NCBI GenBank assembly: GCA_964442735.1
Contig: CAYUAP010000003.1
Span: forward strand, 23,278-87,277
Source of the DNA: JAUNBG01 sp964442735
GTDB lineage: Bacteria > Planctomycetota > Planctomycetia > Pirellulales > Thermoguttaceae
DNA length: 64,000 bases
Reading direction: 5' to 3'
Of the stretch, positions 55,340 through 64,000 are shown one piece after another. The position numbers and the translations under genes are program-made. Numbering within the stretch: the stretch's first letter is position 1; each line of letters opens with the position of its first letter. The notes under the pieces were generated by a model. It worked only from the letters and a program-made list of their open reading frames with translations. It was not told where the DNA came from and did not search any database.

Positions 55340-56329
55340 TTACGGAACGGGAACGGCATCCAGGATCTTCCGAATGACTTCTTCCGGGGTAATCTCTTCC
55401 GCCTCCGCCTCGTATGTTAAAATAATACGGTGACGAAGAACATCGTAGACAATATCCTTGACATCTTGAGGAGTAACATAACCGCGTCCCGCCAGAAACG
55501 CCATAGCTTTAGCGCCCTTGCCTATAAATATGGAGGCTCGTGGTGATGCTCCGAATTCAATGAAAGGAACCAGTTTTTGAAGTTGAAATTTGGCTGGATC
55601 TCGGGTTGCTTCCACAAGATTGACAATATAATTTCTAACACTCTCGTCAATATAGATACTGTCCGTCGTTTTTTGCATGGCATAGATATCTTCCGCCGTT
55701 AAAATGGCGTCCGTCTTCGGAAACGCATTATCAAGCGCACGATCTAATATTTTGCGTTCTTCTTCAAAAGATGGGTAATCTACCTTGAGTTTCAACATGA
55801 AACGATCTACCTGTGCTTCCGGTAACGGATAGGTTCCTTCTTGTTCTATAGGGTTCTGTGTCGCCATAACAAGAAAAATACCATCAAGGGGAAAGGTGTT
55901 TTCGCCAATAGTTACCTGACGTTCCTGCATTGCTTCCAGAAGAGCCGACTGTACCTTGGACGGGGCACGGTTAATTTCATCGGCTAGAATAAAGTTTGCA
56001 AATATTGGCCCTTTTCGCGTCTGAAATTTTCCATCGGAAGGTAAATAAATCATCGTGCCAACCAAGTCAGCAGGTAATAAATCGGGTGTAAATTGAATTC
56101 TCTGAAACTTCGTCGATAGAGCTTCTGCCAAGGTCTTAATTGCCGTTGTCTTCGCAAGACCAGGAACTCCTTCCAAAAGAACATGACCTCCAGTTAGCAG
56201 ACCAACCATTAATCGGGATATCATCTCTTCCTGACCGACAATAACACGTCCTATTTCCTGTCGCAAGCGTTGTACTTTTTCCGATTGTTTTTGAACCTCT
56301 TCTCGAATCAGATTTACTTCTGAAGTCAT
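55340..56329 (-). CDS. moxR: MoxR-family AAA+ ATPase
   Basis: A 329-residue cytoplasmic chaperone-like ATPase. Walker A is GVPGLAKT (residues 54-61), Walker B is LADEINRA, sensor 1 is the Asn in MATQNPIEQEG, and the arginine finger region is LPEAQVDRFMLK. MoxR proteins mature or insert metal-dependent VWA partner proteins, consistent with the DUF58, BatA and BatB genes directly downstream. It is the first gene of a six-gene minus-strand operon (56329 to 46142). The upstream region is A/T-rich, and no consensus promoter was picked out. Confidence 0.93.
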   Translation of the reverse strand: MTSEVNLIREEVQKQSEKVQRLRQEIGRVIVGQEEMISRLMVGLLTGGHVLLEGVPGLAKTTAIKTLAEALSTKFQRIQFTPDLLPADLVGTMIYLPSDGKFQTRKGPIFANFILADEINRAPSKVQSALLEAMQERQVTIGENTFPLDGIFLVMATQNPIEQEGTYPLPEAQVDRFMLKLKVDYPSFEEERKILDRALDNAFPKTDAILTAEDIYAMQKTTDSIYIDESVRNYIVNLVEATRDPAKFQLQKLVPFIEFGASPRASIFIGKGAKAMAFLAGRGYVTPQDVKDIVYDVLRHRIILTYEAEAEEITPEEVIRKILDAVPVP

Positions 56330-56687
56330 TATTTGTTTTTTCCTCTGTTTTATTATATAAAGTAATATTAAAATAATGTAATTTTATATACATAAACCAT
56401 CTTTATTATGTGATTGTTACCGCTACGGTATGTTATTATATGTTAAAATGGCTCTGTTGTACACATTTTCCCGTTTTTTTAAAAAAAAACAAGGGGTTTG
56501 GACTGTTTATAATAAAAACGGAGGAAATTCCATTTCGGATAATATATCACAGTATTCAAAGTACAAACAAGGTACATTTTGGAACCATGGATTTCATGGG
56601 TAAATACTAATAGTCTATCAAAACTATTCATGATACCCAGATTATCCATGGTCACAAATAAAAATTATTACAATTTGAGTTTAATAA
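56330..56687. other. Intergenic region with a degraded repeat copy
   Basis: 358 bases between the fasciclin gene end and moxR. At 56579-56656 lies a shortened, decayed copy of the dispersed palindromic repeat (ggaaccatggatttcatggg matching ggaaccacggatatcacgga, with the complementary arm ending ttatccatggtcac). No gene is seen; the moxR promoter should be here but is not obvious. Confidence 0.5.
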
Positions 56688-57551
56688 TTATTTTTTCGGA
56701 GTGGTATCTGGAGTTGTCGGCTGACTATTTCCGGTTTGACTGTTTTTGGCGTCGGAATTATTATCGGGAACAGCTTCCGCAGTTACTTCAACTTGTTCTA
56801 CAACAAGAACGGGATTATCCTGTTGATTTTGTGTCTGATCGGAGTTTTGATCGACATCCTTCTTTTGAAGTTCGCGATAAACACGAAGACCACGTGGAAT
56901 CTGAACTTTATTAATGGCATAGACATAGCCATTATTACACTTAATAATACCGTCCGGATATTGAGTAACACTATTACATAAAGTTCCAGAACCCAGGCAT
57001 GGTTTTCCATCCGAGCAGGCAACAATCTGTTTGACTTTCATTTTTTGGCGCATTTGTTCACAACAATCCTTGATTTTCGCCATTTTTTCAGGACTGGTCA
57101 TCGAACCTGCATCTTCTTGATTGCAGGAAAGGGCCATTTCCTTGAACTCCTTCAGTTTTTCCGGAGATAATGATCGGGAACAAACATGATTTAAGACTAA
57201 TGCGGCCAGAGCGGGTTTGCAGGAGAAAAGTTGTTTCAATTCTTCCTGATCCCAACCTTCGAACGCTTTATTGGTCGGAACGAAGATAGTACATTCTTTT
57301 GCCTGGGCCAATGCGTTTTCCAGTCCGGATTCATGAATGGCTTTAGCGAAAATTGAACATTCGGGACAGCTCATAACACAAGAGAGTGCGGATTCATCAA
57401 CCTTGGCCTGTTTTATTTCCGTCGTGGAAGGAGTCGTAGCAACAGGAGCTGTGGTGGAATTGGTATTTGTGGAATCATCCGCAAAACCAAAAGAGGGAAT
57501 TGTTGCGGCAAGAGCAATTACGAGTGTTGGAAGAGTTTTTAATGTTTTCAT
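56688..57551 (-). CDS. Secreted Cys-rich fasciclin (FAS1) domain protein
   Basis: A 287-residue exported protein with a signal peptide (KTLKTLPTLVIALAATIPSFGFA). The FAS1 fold is recognised from FAKAIHESGLENALAQAKECTIFVPTNKAFEGW (H1 region) and IIKCNNGYVYAINKVQIPRGL (H2 region). An unusual insert between them, plus the mature N-terminus, carries many Cys (CVMSCPEC, CNQE, CCEQ, CSDGKPCLGSGTLC), suggesting disulfides or metal binding. The last 60 residues are Gln/Asn/Pro/Thr-rich and probably disordered. FAS1 domains usually mediate adhesion. ATG at 57549-57551 is chosen because the signal peptide begins there and aaagg precedes it. Confidence 0.82.
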   Translation of the reverse strand: MKTLKTLPTLVIALAATIPSFGFADDSTNTNSTTAPVATTPSTTEIKQAKVDESALSCVMSCPECSIFAKAIHESGLENALAQAKECTIFVPTNKAFEGWDQEELKQLFSCKPALAALVLNHVCSRSLSPEKLKEFKEMALSCNQEDAGSMTSPEKMAKIKDCCEQMRQKMKVKQIVACSDGKPCLGSGTLCNSVTQYPDGIIKCNNGYVYAINKVQIPRGLRVYRELQKKDVDQNSDQTQNQQDNPVLVVEQVEVTAEAVPDNNSDAKNSQTGNSQPTTPDTTPKK

Positions 57552-58581
57552 AATTTGACCTTTCTGTATACGAAATCGGTTTTCGTTAATTAAAGACAAT
57601 CCTTTATATCAGGAAACACCTTAAATTATGGTATTCATAACCATATTCAGGGGTCCAGATTAAGAACAGCCTTAAAGTAATACAATCTTTTATCCCAATC
57701 GATATTTCCCCAATTGGGAATAACTTAAAAAAGATAGATTAGGAAGAATCAAACAATAACAGATCAGTCAAATTTACAGGGGATTTTTTTAGTAACAAAA
57801 AAACAGACAGTTTTTTGATTTTCAGATACTATCTGTTTTTAGTATTTTACCCTTCTTTTTATTCCATTTATATCAGTTCATGTTCTATCAGTTCATGGGT
57901 TCTTCATTCCAATCACTACCCTCTTGACCACCACTATCATATCCTGGATTGGATTGATCAGGAAGAAGCAGAAGATCAATACAGATTTTTCATATTCCAT
58001 TTGATCGGATATATTATTCATCTGATTTTGTATTTCGTTTTCTTCATTTTTATTCCCTTCAATCCAACGAAGAATTTATTTGATTTTAAAGATCTTAATT
58101 AATATTTAGGTATATATTTCTATTTTAGATGCTATTCAATATCAATCAATTGAAATTGTTTACTTCTTTTTCCAAGAGATGTTCCTCGATTCATTGGGAA
58201 TAAATCTTCCGAACAACCATTTCCAATCACCATTTCCAATCACCATTTCCAGTCGGAAGTCGAGGTGATTAAATTTTGTAAATCGGTAACGTTGAGGTTG
58301 TCTGCCGTTAATTCATGGATAATGGCAATTGAATAGATTTCCGGTAATCCGAATTCGGAATAATTGGTACAAATGTTCGCGTACACTGTTGCGGATACCG
58401 TTAAAAGGGGCATCCTGTGGTTCAAAACGAAAGGCAGGTATTTTCGGTATCAACATTAAATTTTGATACTTCTAAAATATTACATTAAATTACATAATTA
58501 ATGACTCCAGTAATTATTATTGACTCCTGTAATTCAAAAGCGCGAAAGTCCAAGATTACTGTCGAAAAATTCTTCGTACGA
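57552..58581. other. Long intergenic region with decayed coding DNA
   Basis: 1,030 bases without an intact gene. The left 300 bases show nothing clear. The remainder holds fragmented minus-strand coding remnants and short tandem duplications (15 bp at 57871-57900, 13 bp x3 at 58216-58254). Confidence 0.45.
57888..58490 (-). pseudogene. Fragmented minus-strand coding remnants
   Basis: Several protein-like pieces appear in shifting frames on the minus strand: IPAFRFEPQDAPFNGIRNSV (about 58390-58450), LPEIYSIAIIHELTADNLNV, SEDLFPMNRGTSLGKRSKQF (about 58140-58210), and ENEIQNQMNNISDQMEYEKS leading by a frameshift to DQSNPGYDSGGQEGSDWNEE and a stop at 57888. A 13-bp unit repeated three times (58216-58254) shifts frame exactly between pieces. 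Whether they come from one gene or two is unclear, and the family is not recognised. Confidence 0.3.
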
Positions 58582-60654
58582 TTATCGATGGGTCAAGAAT
58601 ACTTTAATGGAATGTGAAGGCATGGAAATAATTTTTTGAGGATCAATAATTGGTCGATTAACAGTATAGATATCATGGGGACTCAGTGCGGCAGTATCGA
58701 TAAAGAGCGTCCATTGTAATGACGGATGCAGTGTCATTGCCGGAAAAGCGAAATCCATAATATCATGGGAACAGTTAAACATTAATAAAAGATGGTATTT
58801 TGAGTCGGGATCATTATCGATACCAGCGAGAAACACGGAAAAAGCCCGATTATCTGCAACATTCCAAGAGACCGTTCCCCCACGTGGCGAAAACCAGCTA
58901 ATATCGGGAAATCCCCCTGGAATTTGAGGCTGACCGGTTAAAAAAGTTTTTTGACGAAGTGTGGGCTCTTTTCGACGGAAGTAGATTAGATTTTTACAAA
59001 AACGAAACATATCTTCATTTTTAACGACCAATTCCCAGTCAAACCAGGAGATTCCATTATCTTGACAATAGGCATTATTATTCCCCTGTTGCGTCCTGCG
59101 AACTTCGTCGCCTGCCGTCAGCATGGGAACTCCCTGACTAAAAAAGAGCGTAACCAAAAAATTACGAATCTGTCGTCCACGAAAATTTTCAATGTCCTCG
59201 TCTCGGGAAGGACCTTCCCATCCGTAATTACAACTGTTATTGTTATTTTCACCGTCTTGATTCTCTTCTCCATTCATCTCGTTATGTTTACGGTTATAGC
59301 AAACAAGGTCATTTAAAGTAAATCCATCGTGACATGTAATAAAATTTATACTGCATTCCGGACTGCGATTACTATGCTGATATAAATCACTGGACCCGGA
59401 GAATCGAGTGGCGAAGTTTCCTAACATATTGAGATCACCGCGCATAAAACGTCGAACATCGTCACGATAACGCCCGTTCCATTCGGCCCAGCGCTTCGAA
59501 CCGAAGGATCCAACCTGATAGGCCCCGGCCGCATCCCAGGCTTCCGCGATAATTTTCGTTTCCGCCAACATGGGATCTTCGGAAATAGACTCCAAAACAG
59601 GAGGATTTGCCACAAGATTGCCTGCCCGATCCCGACTGAGAATCGACGCTAAATCAAAACGAAAACCATCGATATGGAAATTATGAACCCAATATCGAAG
59701 ACAATTAAAAATTAATTCTCGGGTTATAGGGTGATTACCATTGACCGTATTACCGCAACCACTGTAATTCTTGTATCGACCATAGGAATCCAACATATAA
59801 TAACATCGATTGGCCAATCCTTTAAAGGAGAGTATGGGACCTTTATCGTTTCCTTCACAGGTGTGATTGAAAACAACATCAAGTATAACCTCGATTCCAG
59901 CCTGATGAAATGACAGCACCATCTGTTTAAATTCATCGACAACAGCCCCGGGAGTACTGTCGGAAGAGTAATGCTGATGTGGAGCAAAAAAAGCCATGGG
60001 ATCATATCCCCAATAGTTATGCCGTTCCTTCCATGTCCCGTCAAATTCATTGACCGGATAGGCATGAACCGGCATTAGTTCCACAGTCGTAACTCCTAGT
60101 GATTTTAGATAGGGAATTTTCTCTATCAAACCTAAATAGGTTCCAGGATGCTGGACAGCACTTAAGGGAGAATGGGTAAATCCGCGCACATGAAGTTCAT
60201 AAATAATAGATTCCGATAGTGGACGACGTATGTGACGCTCTCCCGTCCAGTCGAATTGATTATTAACCACAACACACTTCGGTGGCCGAATAATACCATC
60301 GTCTGCGGGAAGAAAAAAACCGGCCAGGGCCTTGGCATAGGGATCAATTAAACGTGCCTGACCGTTAAAAAGATCCCCTTCCGCCGGATTATAGGCTCCT
60401 TCCGCCTGAAAATGATAGAGTTGGCCCGGCTTCATATCCGGCAAAAAAATACTCCATACATCTCCCCATCGATTCATCTTTTGATCAAGATGAATAATCG
60501 AAGTCGGTTCCATATCTGTCGCTTCATTATAAAGAAGGAGTCGAACAGCAGTCGCTTCACGGCTGACTACTGAAAAAAGGACACCGTTTTCATTATAATG
60601 AGCTCCATATGGGAGGGTATAATTAAATTTCTGGGCAGGGGATATTCTTAACAT
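58582..60654 (-). CDS. glgX: Glycogen debranching enzyme / isoamylase (GH13)
   Basis: Cleaves alpha-1,6 branches in glycogen or limit dextrins. The 690-residue cytoplasmic protein has an N-terminal CBM48 domain (YGAHYNENGVLFSVVSREATAVRLLLY), then a GH13_11 barrel: VELMPVHAYPVNEF, NYWGYDPMAFFAPH, VILDVVFNHTCEGN, nucleophile Asp in DGFRFDLASIL, acid/base Glu in IIAEAWDAAG, and the transition-state site in FITCHDGFTLND. The length fits GlgX/TreX. No other glycogen gene is adjacent. An ATG start at 60652-60654 lacks an obvious strong ribosome site. Confidence 0.95.
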   Translation of the reverse strand: MLRISPAQKFNYTLPYGAHYNENGVLFSVVSREATAVRLLLYNEATDMEPTSIIHLDQKMNRWGDVWSIFLPDMKPGQLYHFQAEGAYNPAEGDLFNGQARLIDPYAKALAGFFLPADDGIIRPPKCVVVNNQFDWTGERHIRRPLSESIIYELHVRGFTHSPLSAVQHPGTYLGLIEKIPYLKSLGVTTVELMPVHAYPVNEFDGTWKERHNYWGYDPMAFFAPHQHYSSDSTPGAVVDEFKQMVLSFHQAGIEVILDVVFNHTCEGNDKGPILSFKGLANRCYYMLDSYGRYKNYSGCGNTVNGNHPITRELIFNCLRYWVHNFHIDGFRFDLASILSRDRAGNLVANPPVLESISEDPMLAETKIIAEAWDAAGAYQVGSFGSKRWAEWNGRYRDDVRRFMRGDLNMLGNFATRFSGSSDLYQHSNRSPECSINFITCHDGFTLNDLVCYNRKHNEMNGEENQDGENNNNSCNYGWEGPSRDEDIENFRGRQIRNFLVTLFFSQGVPMLTAGDEVRRTQQGNNNAYCQDNGISWFDWELVVKNEDMFRFCKNLIYFRRKEPTLRQKTFLTGQPQIPGGFPDISWFSPRGGTVSWNVADNRAFSVFLAGIDNDPDSKYHLLLMFNCSHDIMDFAFPAMTLHPSLQWTLFIDTAALSPHDIYTVNRPIIDPQKIISMPSHSIKVFLTHR

Positions 60655-60807
60655 TTTTTAAGACCGTTTCTATTCCGTCATTGTTGTCTTGTAAAAACCT
60701 TGGGTATGTGTAAAATAGGAATGGAGTTTCCGATTCGTCTGAACTTGAACCAATCGAAAACAGGATATTTTATTAATTATACCTATATAATACCTTAAAT
60801 ATAAAAA

Positions 60808-63015
60808 ATGGCAAGAAATAATAGGAAAACTTCTCCCTTTACGGAGAAAAAAGAAAAAAAACAAGAAAAAGAGACTGTAAAAACTTCAACTCTTCCCCCA
60901 TCAGAAAAAAGAGAGCAAAAATCCTCCGGGAAAAAGAAGTCGATTTACAATTCCGAAAAATCAGAAATTTCGGAAGAGAAGCCATCCCCCACAAAAACAA
61001 TGACGATTCTGGAAGAAGTTGATATTTCCAAGCAGTTTTATTTGTGGAGTTTTGTGTTAATATTTCTCTTTTTCCTGTGGTTTTGGGGGGTTCGCTATGC
61101 TAATTTCCTTTATGTCATCCAGGGAAGTTCGCTCTTCTATTGGGATCTTGACTTCGTTATGGAAAATCTGTTCGAAGTGGGCGGTTTGATGCGCCTGACA
61201 ACTTTATTTTTCGTTCAATTTTTCTATTATCCATTGTTGGGTGGACTGATTCTGGCCGGAACATTATTAATCCTACAATGGGAAATACTGCGTTTCTTTC
61301 ATTTATGGGGAAAATATTATTTCCTTTCATTTATTCCCTCTTGTATGTTGTGTATCATTTTTTTGTCGACAACCTATCATATTTATGATCTTCTGTGGGC
61401 ACAGGAACTGTTTTCATGGATATTCGGATTGATTACTGCTCTGGGAATCGGACTGCTTTGTGACCGATGTACCTGGAAGGAATATCGTTGGTTAATCTGT
61501 GCCCTTGTCTGTTTTCTCGTATATCCGATTATCGGCGCTTTCGCGTTACTTGGTCTGTTATTCTCCCTTTTAGTTGAAGTTACAGACAATTCTCCTTCTA
61601 AAAAATTGAAATTGGAACTCCTCTTTCTTGTATTTCTGATCATACCATTGTTTTGGTATTACCTTGTATTTTCTTCTAAAATGGCGTTTCGGCAAATTTT
61701 TATCGAAGGATTCGTTGTCAACGCTTCCTTTTCCAAAAATTTTGTTCTAACACTGATTCCCTATCATATTTGTATTATTCTAACATTATTAACACTGGTT
61801 GGATTTTCCGTTTTGAGAACAAAATCTCGAAACAGATTCCTTTTGGAAGTGCTATCGAACTCGAAAACAGGAAAGATAGAAGATAGTAATGTTGGAAAAG
61901 ACCATATTGACGCCCCCATCATAAAAGAATCGGGTAATAAACCAATATCTCGTCTTCCCTGCTTCGGTAAAAAGGAGAGAAGACAAGGGATCGGATTATT
62001 GTTGTTGATGATACTGCTGTTATATGTAGCCCCTTCTTCGGATCCTTTTTTTCAGGTTCTGGCAATGCAAAGACCTTTAGAGCAGAATAATTGGGATGAA
62101 TTAATTCGTATCGAAAAGACAGGAACAGTTACAGTGCGTCCGACGATTATGATTCGTTTTTTAGCTCTATTTGAAAAAGGGGAATTGGGCGAGCAATTAT
62201 TCCAACGTTCCCAGTATGGCCAGGAGGATGTAACGCTTGTGGGCATGTCTACCAATCGTATCTATGGAGATTACTTCCTTTATCGTTTCGGTTTAGTAAA
62301 CTGTGCCATGAAATTGGCAATGAACAAATATGTCTCTATGAAGTATTCGTACAATTCAATTCGAATTCTAATGCAGACAGCCCTGGTCAACGGCGACTTG
62401 CATCTGGCGCGCAGATACGCCCTCCAGCTTCAAAAAACGCTTTTTTATCGTTCCTGGGTAAAGCCCTATTCCGATTATATTATCTCCTGTGATGCAAGGG
62501 AAAATGGTTTTTCACTTAATTTGAGTACCGAAGAACAGAAGGGGGTCGATCAAGTCAGTCGGGAAATCGGGTTAATTCGTTCACGAATGCCGAAAAAAGA
62601 TTTTCTACAGAGTGTTCTTTATCCGGAATTGATTTTATATGATGTCTGTCGAGATAGTGATTTTTCACAATGTACTCCGGAAATGCAGGAAATGATTTTA
62701 TCCGTCTTCCTTCTGATTCGTTCCAGTGAACGGTTTACGAAGGATCTGGATATCTGGATAAAGGCAAAAGGGGATCGAGTTCTGCCGAAACATTTTCGGG
62801 AAGCTCTTTTGGCCTTTGCCTCTACCCGAAAAGAGGACAGTCTACTGAATTATCCCGGCGTTATGGAACTTCAAGGACAATATCACCAGTTCATGGGAGC
62901 TCTGCCTCGTGACAAAAATGGAAATAGAATATCGTTTCAAGATGATATTATCAAAAATATGAATAGTTCCTATTGGTTTTATTATTTTGAAGTGTCTCAA
63001 ATGCCCTATTATTGA
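60808..63015 (+). CDS. Multi-pass membrane protein, DUF6057-like
   Basis: A 735-residue protein with a charged, Lys/Glu/Ser-rich cytoplasmic N-terminus (about residues 1-70), then roughly ten membrane helices in two blocks (about 75-300 and 395-410), and a soluble C-terminal half of about 320 residues. The stretch YVIQGSSLFYWDLDFVMENLFEVGGLMRLTTLFFVQFFYYPLLGG resembles DUF6057 proteins of Bacteroidetes and planctomycetes; that link is from memory and moderate. The C-terminal half has helical, TPR-like character (NSIRILMQTALVNGDLHLARRYALQLQKTLFYRSWV). Function unknown. It is divergent from glgX. Confidence 0.6.
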   Translation: MARNNRKTSPFTEKKEKKQEKETVKTSTLPPSEKREQKSSGKKKSIYNSEKSEISEEKPSPTKTMTILEEVDISKQFYLWSFVLIFLFFLWFWGVRYANFLYVIQGSSLFYWDLDFVMENLFEVGGLMRLTTLFFVQFFYYPLLGGLILAGTLLILQWEILRFFHLWGKYYFLSFIPSCMLCIIFLSTTYHIYDLLWAQELFSWIFGLITALGIGLLCDRCTWKEYRWLICALVCFLVYPIIGAFALLGLLFSLLVEVTDNSPSKKLKLELLFLVFLIIPLFWYYLVFSSKMAFRQIFIEGFVVNASFSKNFVLTLIPYHICIILTLLTLVGFSVLRTKSRNRFLLEVLSNSKTGKIEDSNVGKDHIDAPIIKESGNKPISRLPCFGKKERRQGIGLLLLMILLLYVAPSSDPFFQVLAMQRPLEQNNWDELIRIEKTGTVTVRPTIMIRFLALFEKGELGEQLFQRSQYGQEDVTLVGMSTNRIYGDYFLYRFGLVNCAMKLAMNKYVSMKYSYNSIRILMQTALVNGDLHLARRYALQLQKTLFYRSWVKPYSDYIISCDARENGFSLNLSTEEQKGVDQVSREIGLIRSRMPKKDFLQSVLYPELILYDVCRDSDFSQCTPEMQEMILSVFLLIRSSERFTKDLDIWIKAKGDRVLPKHFREALLAFASTRKEDSLLNYPGVMELQGQYHQFMGALPRDKNGNRISFQDDIIKNMNSSYWFYYFEVSQMPYY

Positions 63016-63147
63016 TATTTTAGGGAAATATCTGTAAAAGGGTCTTTTGACTTTTCTAAAATGTTCTGTTAATTCCTTTGGATTTGACTTCAATTGATAA
63101 AACAAATGTAAATTTTTAAGTATCTCCGTCAAAAAAATTTTTTTTCA

Positions 63148-63175
63148 TTGAAATACGTTTGTTTTTCAGTATAAT
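63148..63175 (+). promoter_or_regulatory. Promoter for the four-helix-bundle gene
   Basis: TTGAAA at 63148-63153 and TATAAT at 63170-63175, spaced 16, 65 bases before the ATG at 63241. Confidence 0.55.
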
Positions 63176-63240
63176 GAAGGATAATAATAGCCTTTAAGAT
63201 TTGCCGTTAAGATATTTTTAGCATACAATGGAGTAAAAAA

Positions 63241-63840
63241 ATGATTAATCAAGAACTATTGGACAAGAGTTTCGTGTTTTCACTTCGAATCATTAAAATG
63301 CATCGATATATGAGCAAGGAATTCAAGGAATACTTTATATCCAAACAGATATTAAATCTTGGTTTGGATTTATGTGAACAGCTTCGTAAAGGACTTTATG
63401 CCCGAAATCAAATAGAATTGGAAAATAAATTACACGCCGTATTGGAAATTGCGGAAGCAACCGCCTATCGAATAGAATTGCTTCACGCCCTTGATTATCT
63501 TAACGACAAAGCGACCGCGAGTATAATGGACGACTGTCGAGAAATTCAATCTTTAATACAACTGGAGTTGGATCCTAAAACGACTCAAATGATTTCAAAC
63601 AATACCAAGGGGGCATCAGAAGAATATTATGAAGAAAATACATTAGATTCCATTTCTGAAAAAAATACTTCTCCTGAAGATGAATCATTGGAAGAATCGT
63701 TAGAGGAAAAAGAGAAAAAAGAAGATATGTCATTCGAAGAATGGGTGGAGTCAGAAGACAATAATGTGGAGTCAGAAGACAATAATGATGTATCTTCCTC
63801 GACGGATAAAATACAAGAAAAAGAAGAGGAATTGAACTAA
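63241..63840 (+). CDS. Four-helix-bundle (23S rRNA IVP-type) protein with acidic tail
   Basis: A 199-residue protein. Residues about 5-115 follow the four-helix-bundle / 23S rRNA intervening-sequence protein pattern: LLDKSFVFSLRIIKMHRYMSK, ISKQILNLGLDLCEQLRKGL, NKLHAVLEIAEATAYRIELLHALDYL and DDCREIQSLIQLE. The remaining 80 residues are an acidic low-complexity tail with a 21-bp in-frame duplication (63745-63786, VESEDNN twice). These proteins are often encoded near or within variable regions and have no settled function. The tail is not a usual feature of the family. The ribosome site before ATG is weak. Confidence 0.7.
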   Translation: MINQELLDKSFVFSLRIIKMHRYMSKEFKEYFISKQILNLGLDLCEQLRKGLYARNQIELENKLHAVLEIAEATAYRIELLHALDYLNDKATASIMDDCREIQSLIQLELDPKTTQMISNNTKGASEEYYEENTLDSISEKNTSPEDESLEESLEEKEKKEDMSFEEWVESEDNNVESEDNNDVSSSTDKIQEKEEELN

Positions 63841-63944
63841 TTTGATTATTCAAACTGTAAACAAAATATAAATTTTAAATCACGTATTAAAAATCAATTA
63901 CAGTTCATCAATTACAGTTTGAGTAAAAAAGACATTGCTTTTCA

Positions 63945-64000
63945 ATAACCGTTCACGGATATAAAGTGAAACCACGGATAACACTGATTTTCACGGATAG
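63945..64000 (+). repeat. Dispersed palindromic repeat, copy 4, cut by window end
   Basis: The first 56 bp of the element, taaccgttcacggatataaa onward to cacggatag, identical to the start of the copy at 37311 over this length apart from its first base or two. The right half lies beyond the window. Confidence 0.85.

Noticed and set aside
57815..58102. 95-residue plus-strand frame with hydrophobic residues
   Set aside because: The opposite strand gives more protein-like fragments, and the hydrophobic composition follows from A/T richness; no start signal.

Overview
This 64 kb window is a low-GC (roughly 40%, estimated by eye) bacterial chromosome segment. No rRNA or tRNA gene is visible, so lineage is inferred from gene content. 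The best fit is an anaerobic or host-associated member of the Planctomycetes / PVC group. The evidence is a giant repeat-rich surface protein with an SLREA-type motif, a Tat-exported Gfo/Idh oxidoreductase, a secreted GH10 xylanase and a GH32/43-like propeller protein, a PQQ-type propeller, a planctomycete-type HEFGH membrane protein, a MoxR-DUF58-Bat operon, FliF/FliH-like proteins, and oxygen-sensitive class III ribonucleotide reductase. Another PVC phylum is possible.

Layout. 1-6.2 kb: 3' part of a giant secreted adhesin-like protein. 6.7-7.6 kb: hisG (minus). 8.0-14.4 kb: a membrane glycosyltransferase, then an operon behind a perfect TTGACA-17-TATAAT promoter with a phosphoheptose-isomerase/HAD-phosphatase fusion, a PfkB-type kinase, a conserved protein of unknown function and a secreted propeller protein. 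14.4-19.8 kb: a broken M50-like gene, then three exported proteins ending in a GH10 xylanase. 19.8-21.2 kb: decayed DNA with tandem repeats, a broken membrane gene and a mobile-looking repeat. 21.2-27.4 kb: anaerobic RNR activase, a cobalamin riboswitch in front of nrdD, and a second cobalamin riboswitch in front of metE. Both switched genes encode B12-independent isozymes, so the locus looks like a B12-starvation island. 27.7-30.5 kb (minus): aldo/keto reductase, a UbiA-family remnant, GNAT acetyltransferase and split-Soret-like cytochrome c. 31.0-33.2 kb (minus): AIM24 family and two TerD-family proteins. 34.1-40.6 kb (minus): gcvPB, gcvPA, ruvC, gcvT, argJ. 40.9-46.1 kb (plus): thiC, an FKBP prolyl isomerase, a FliF-FliG-like fusion and FliH. 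46.1-56.3 kb (minus): moxR, DUF58, a DUF4381-like protein, batA, a batB-batC fusion and a batD-batE-SH3 fusion. 56.7-63.8 kb: a fasciclin-domain protein, decayed DNA, glgX, a multi-pass membrane protein and a four-helix-bundle protein.

Two dispersed, hairpin-rich repeat families sit between genes: a 167-207 bp imperfect palindrome with at least four copies, and a GGAAC/CAGGC hairpin family. Exact head-to-tail duplications of 13-21 bp recur in intergenic DNA, at gene ends and inside genes. Together with several pseudogenes this suggests an actively decaying, slippage-prone genome.

The most interesting items are the fused FliF-FliG-like ring protein next to FliH with no other flagellar genes, the paired B12 switches with a readable expression platform at metE, the heptose-type operon with its unassigned third gene, and the Bat fusions that keep internal signal peptides at their junctions.
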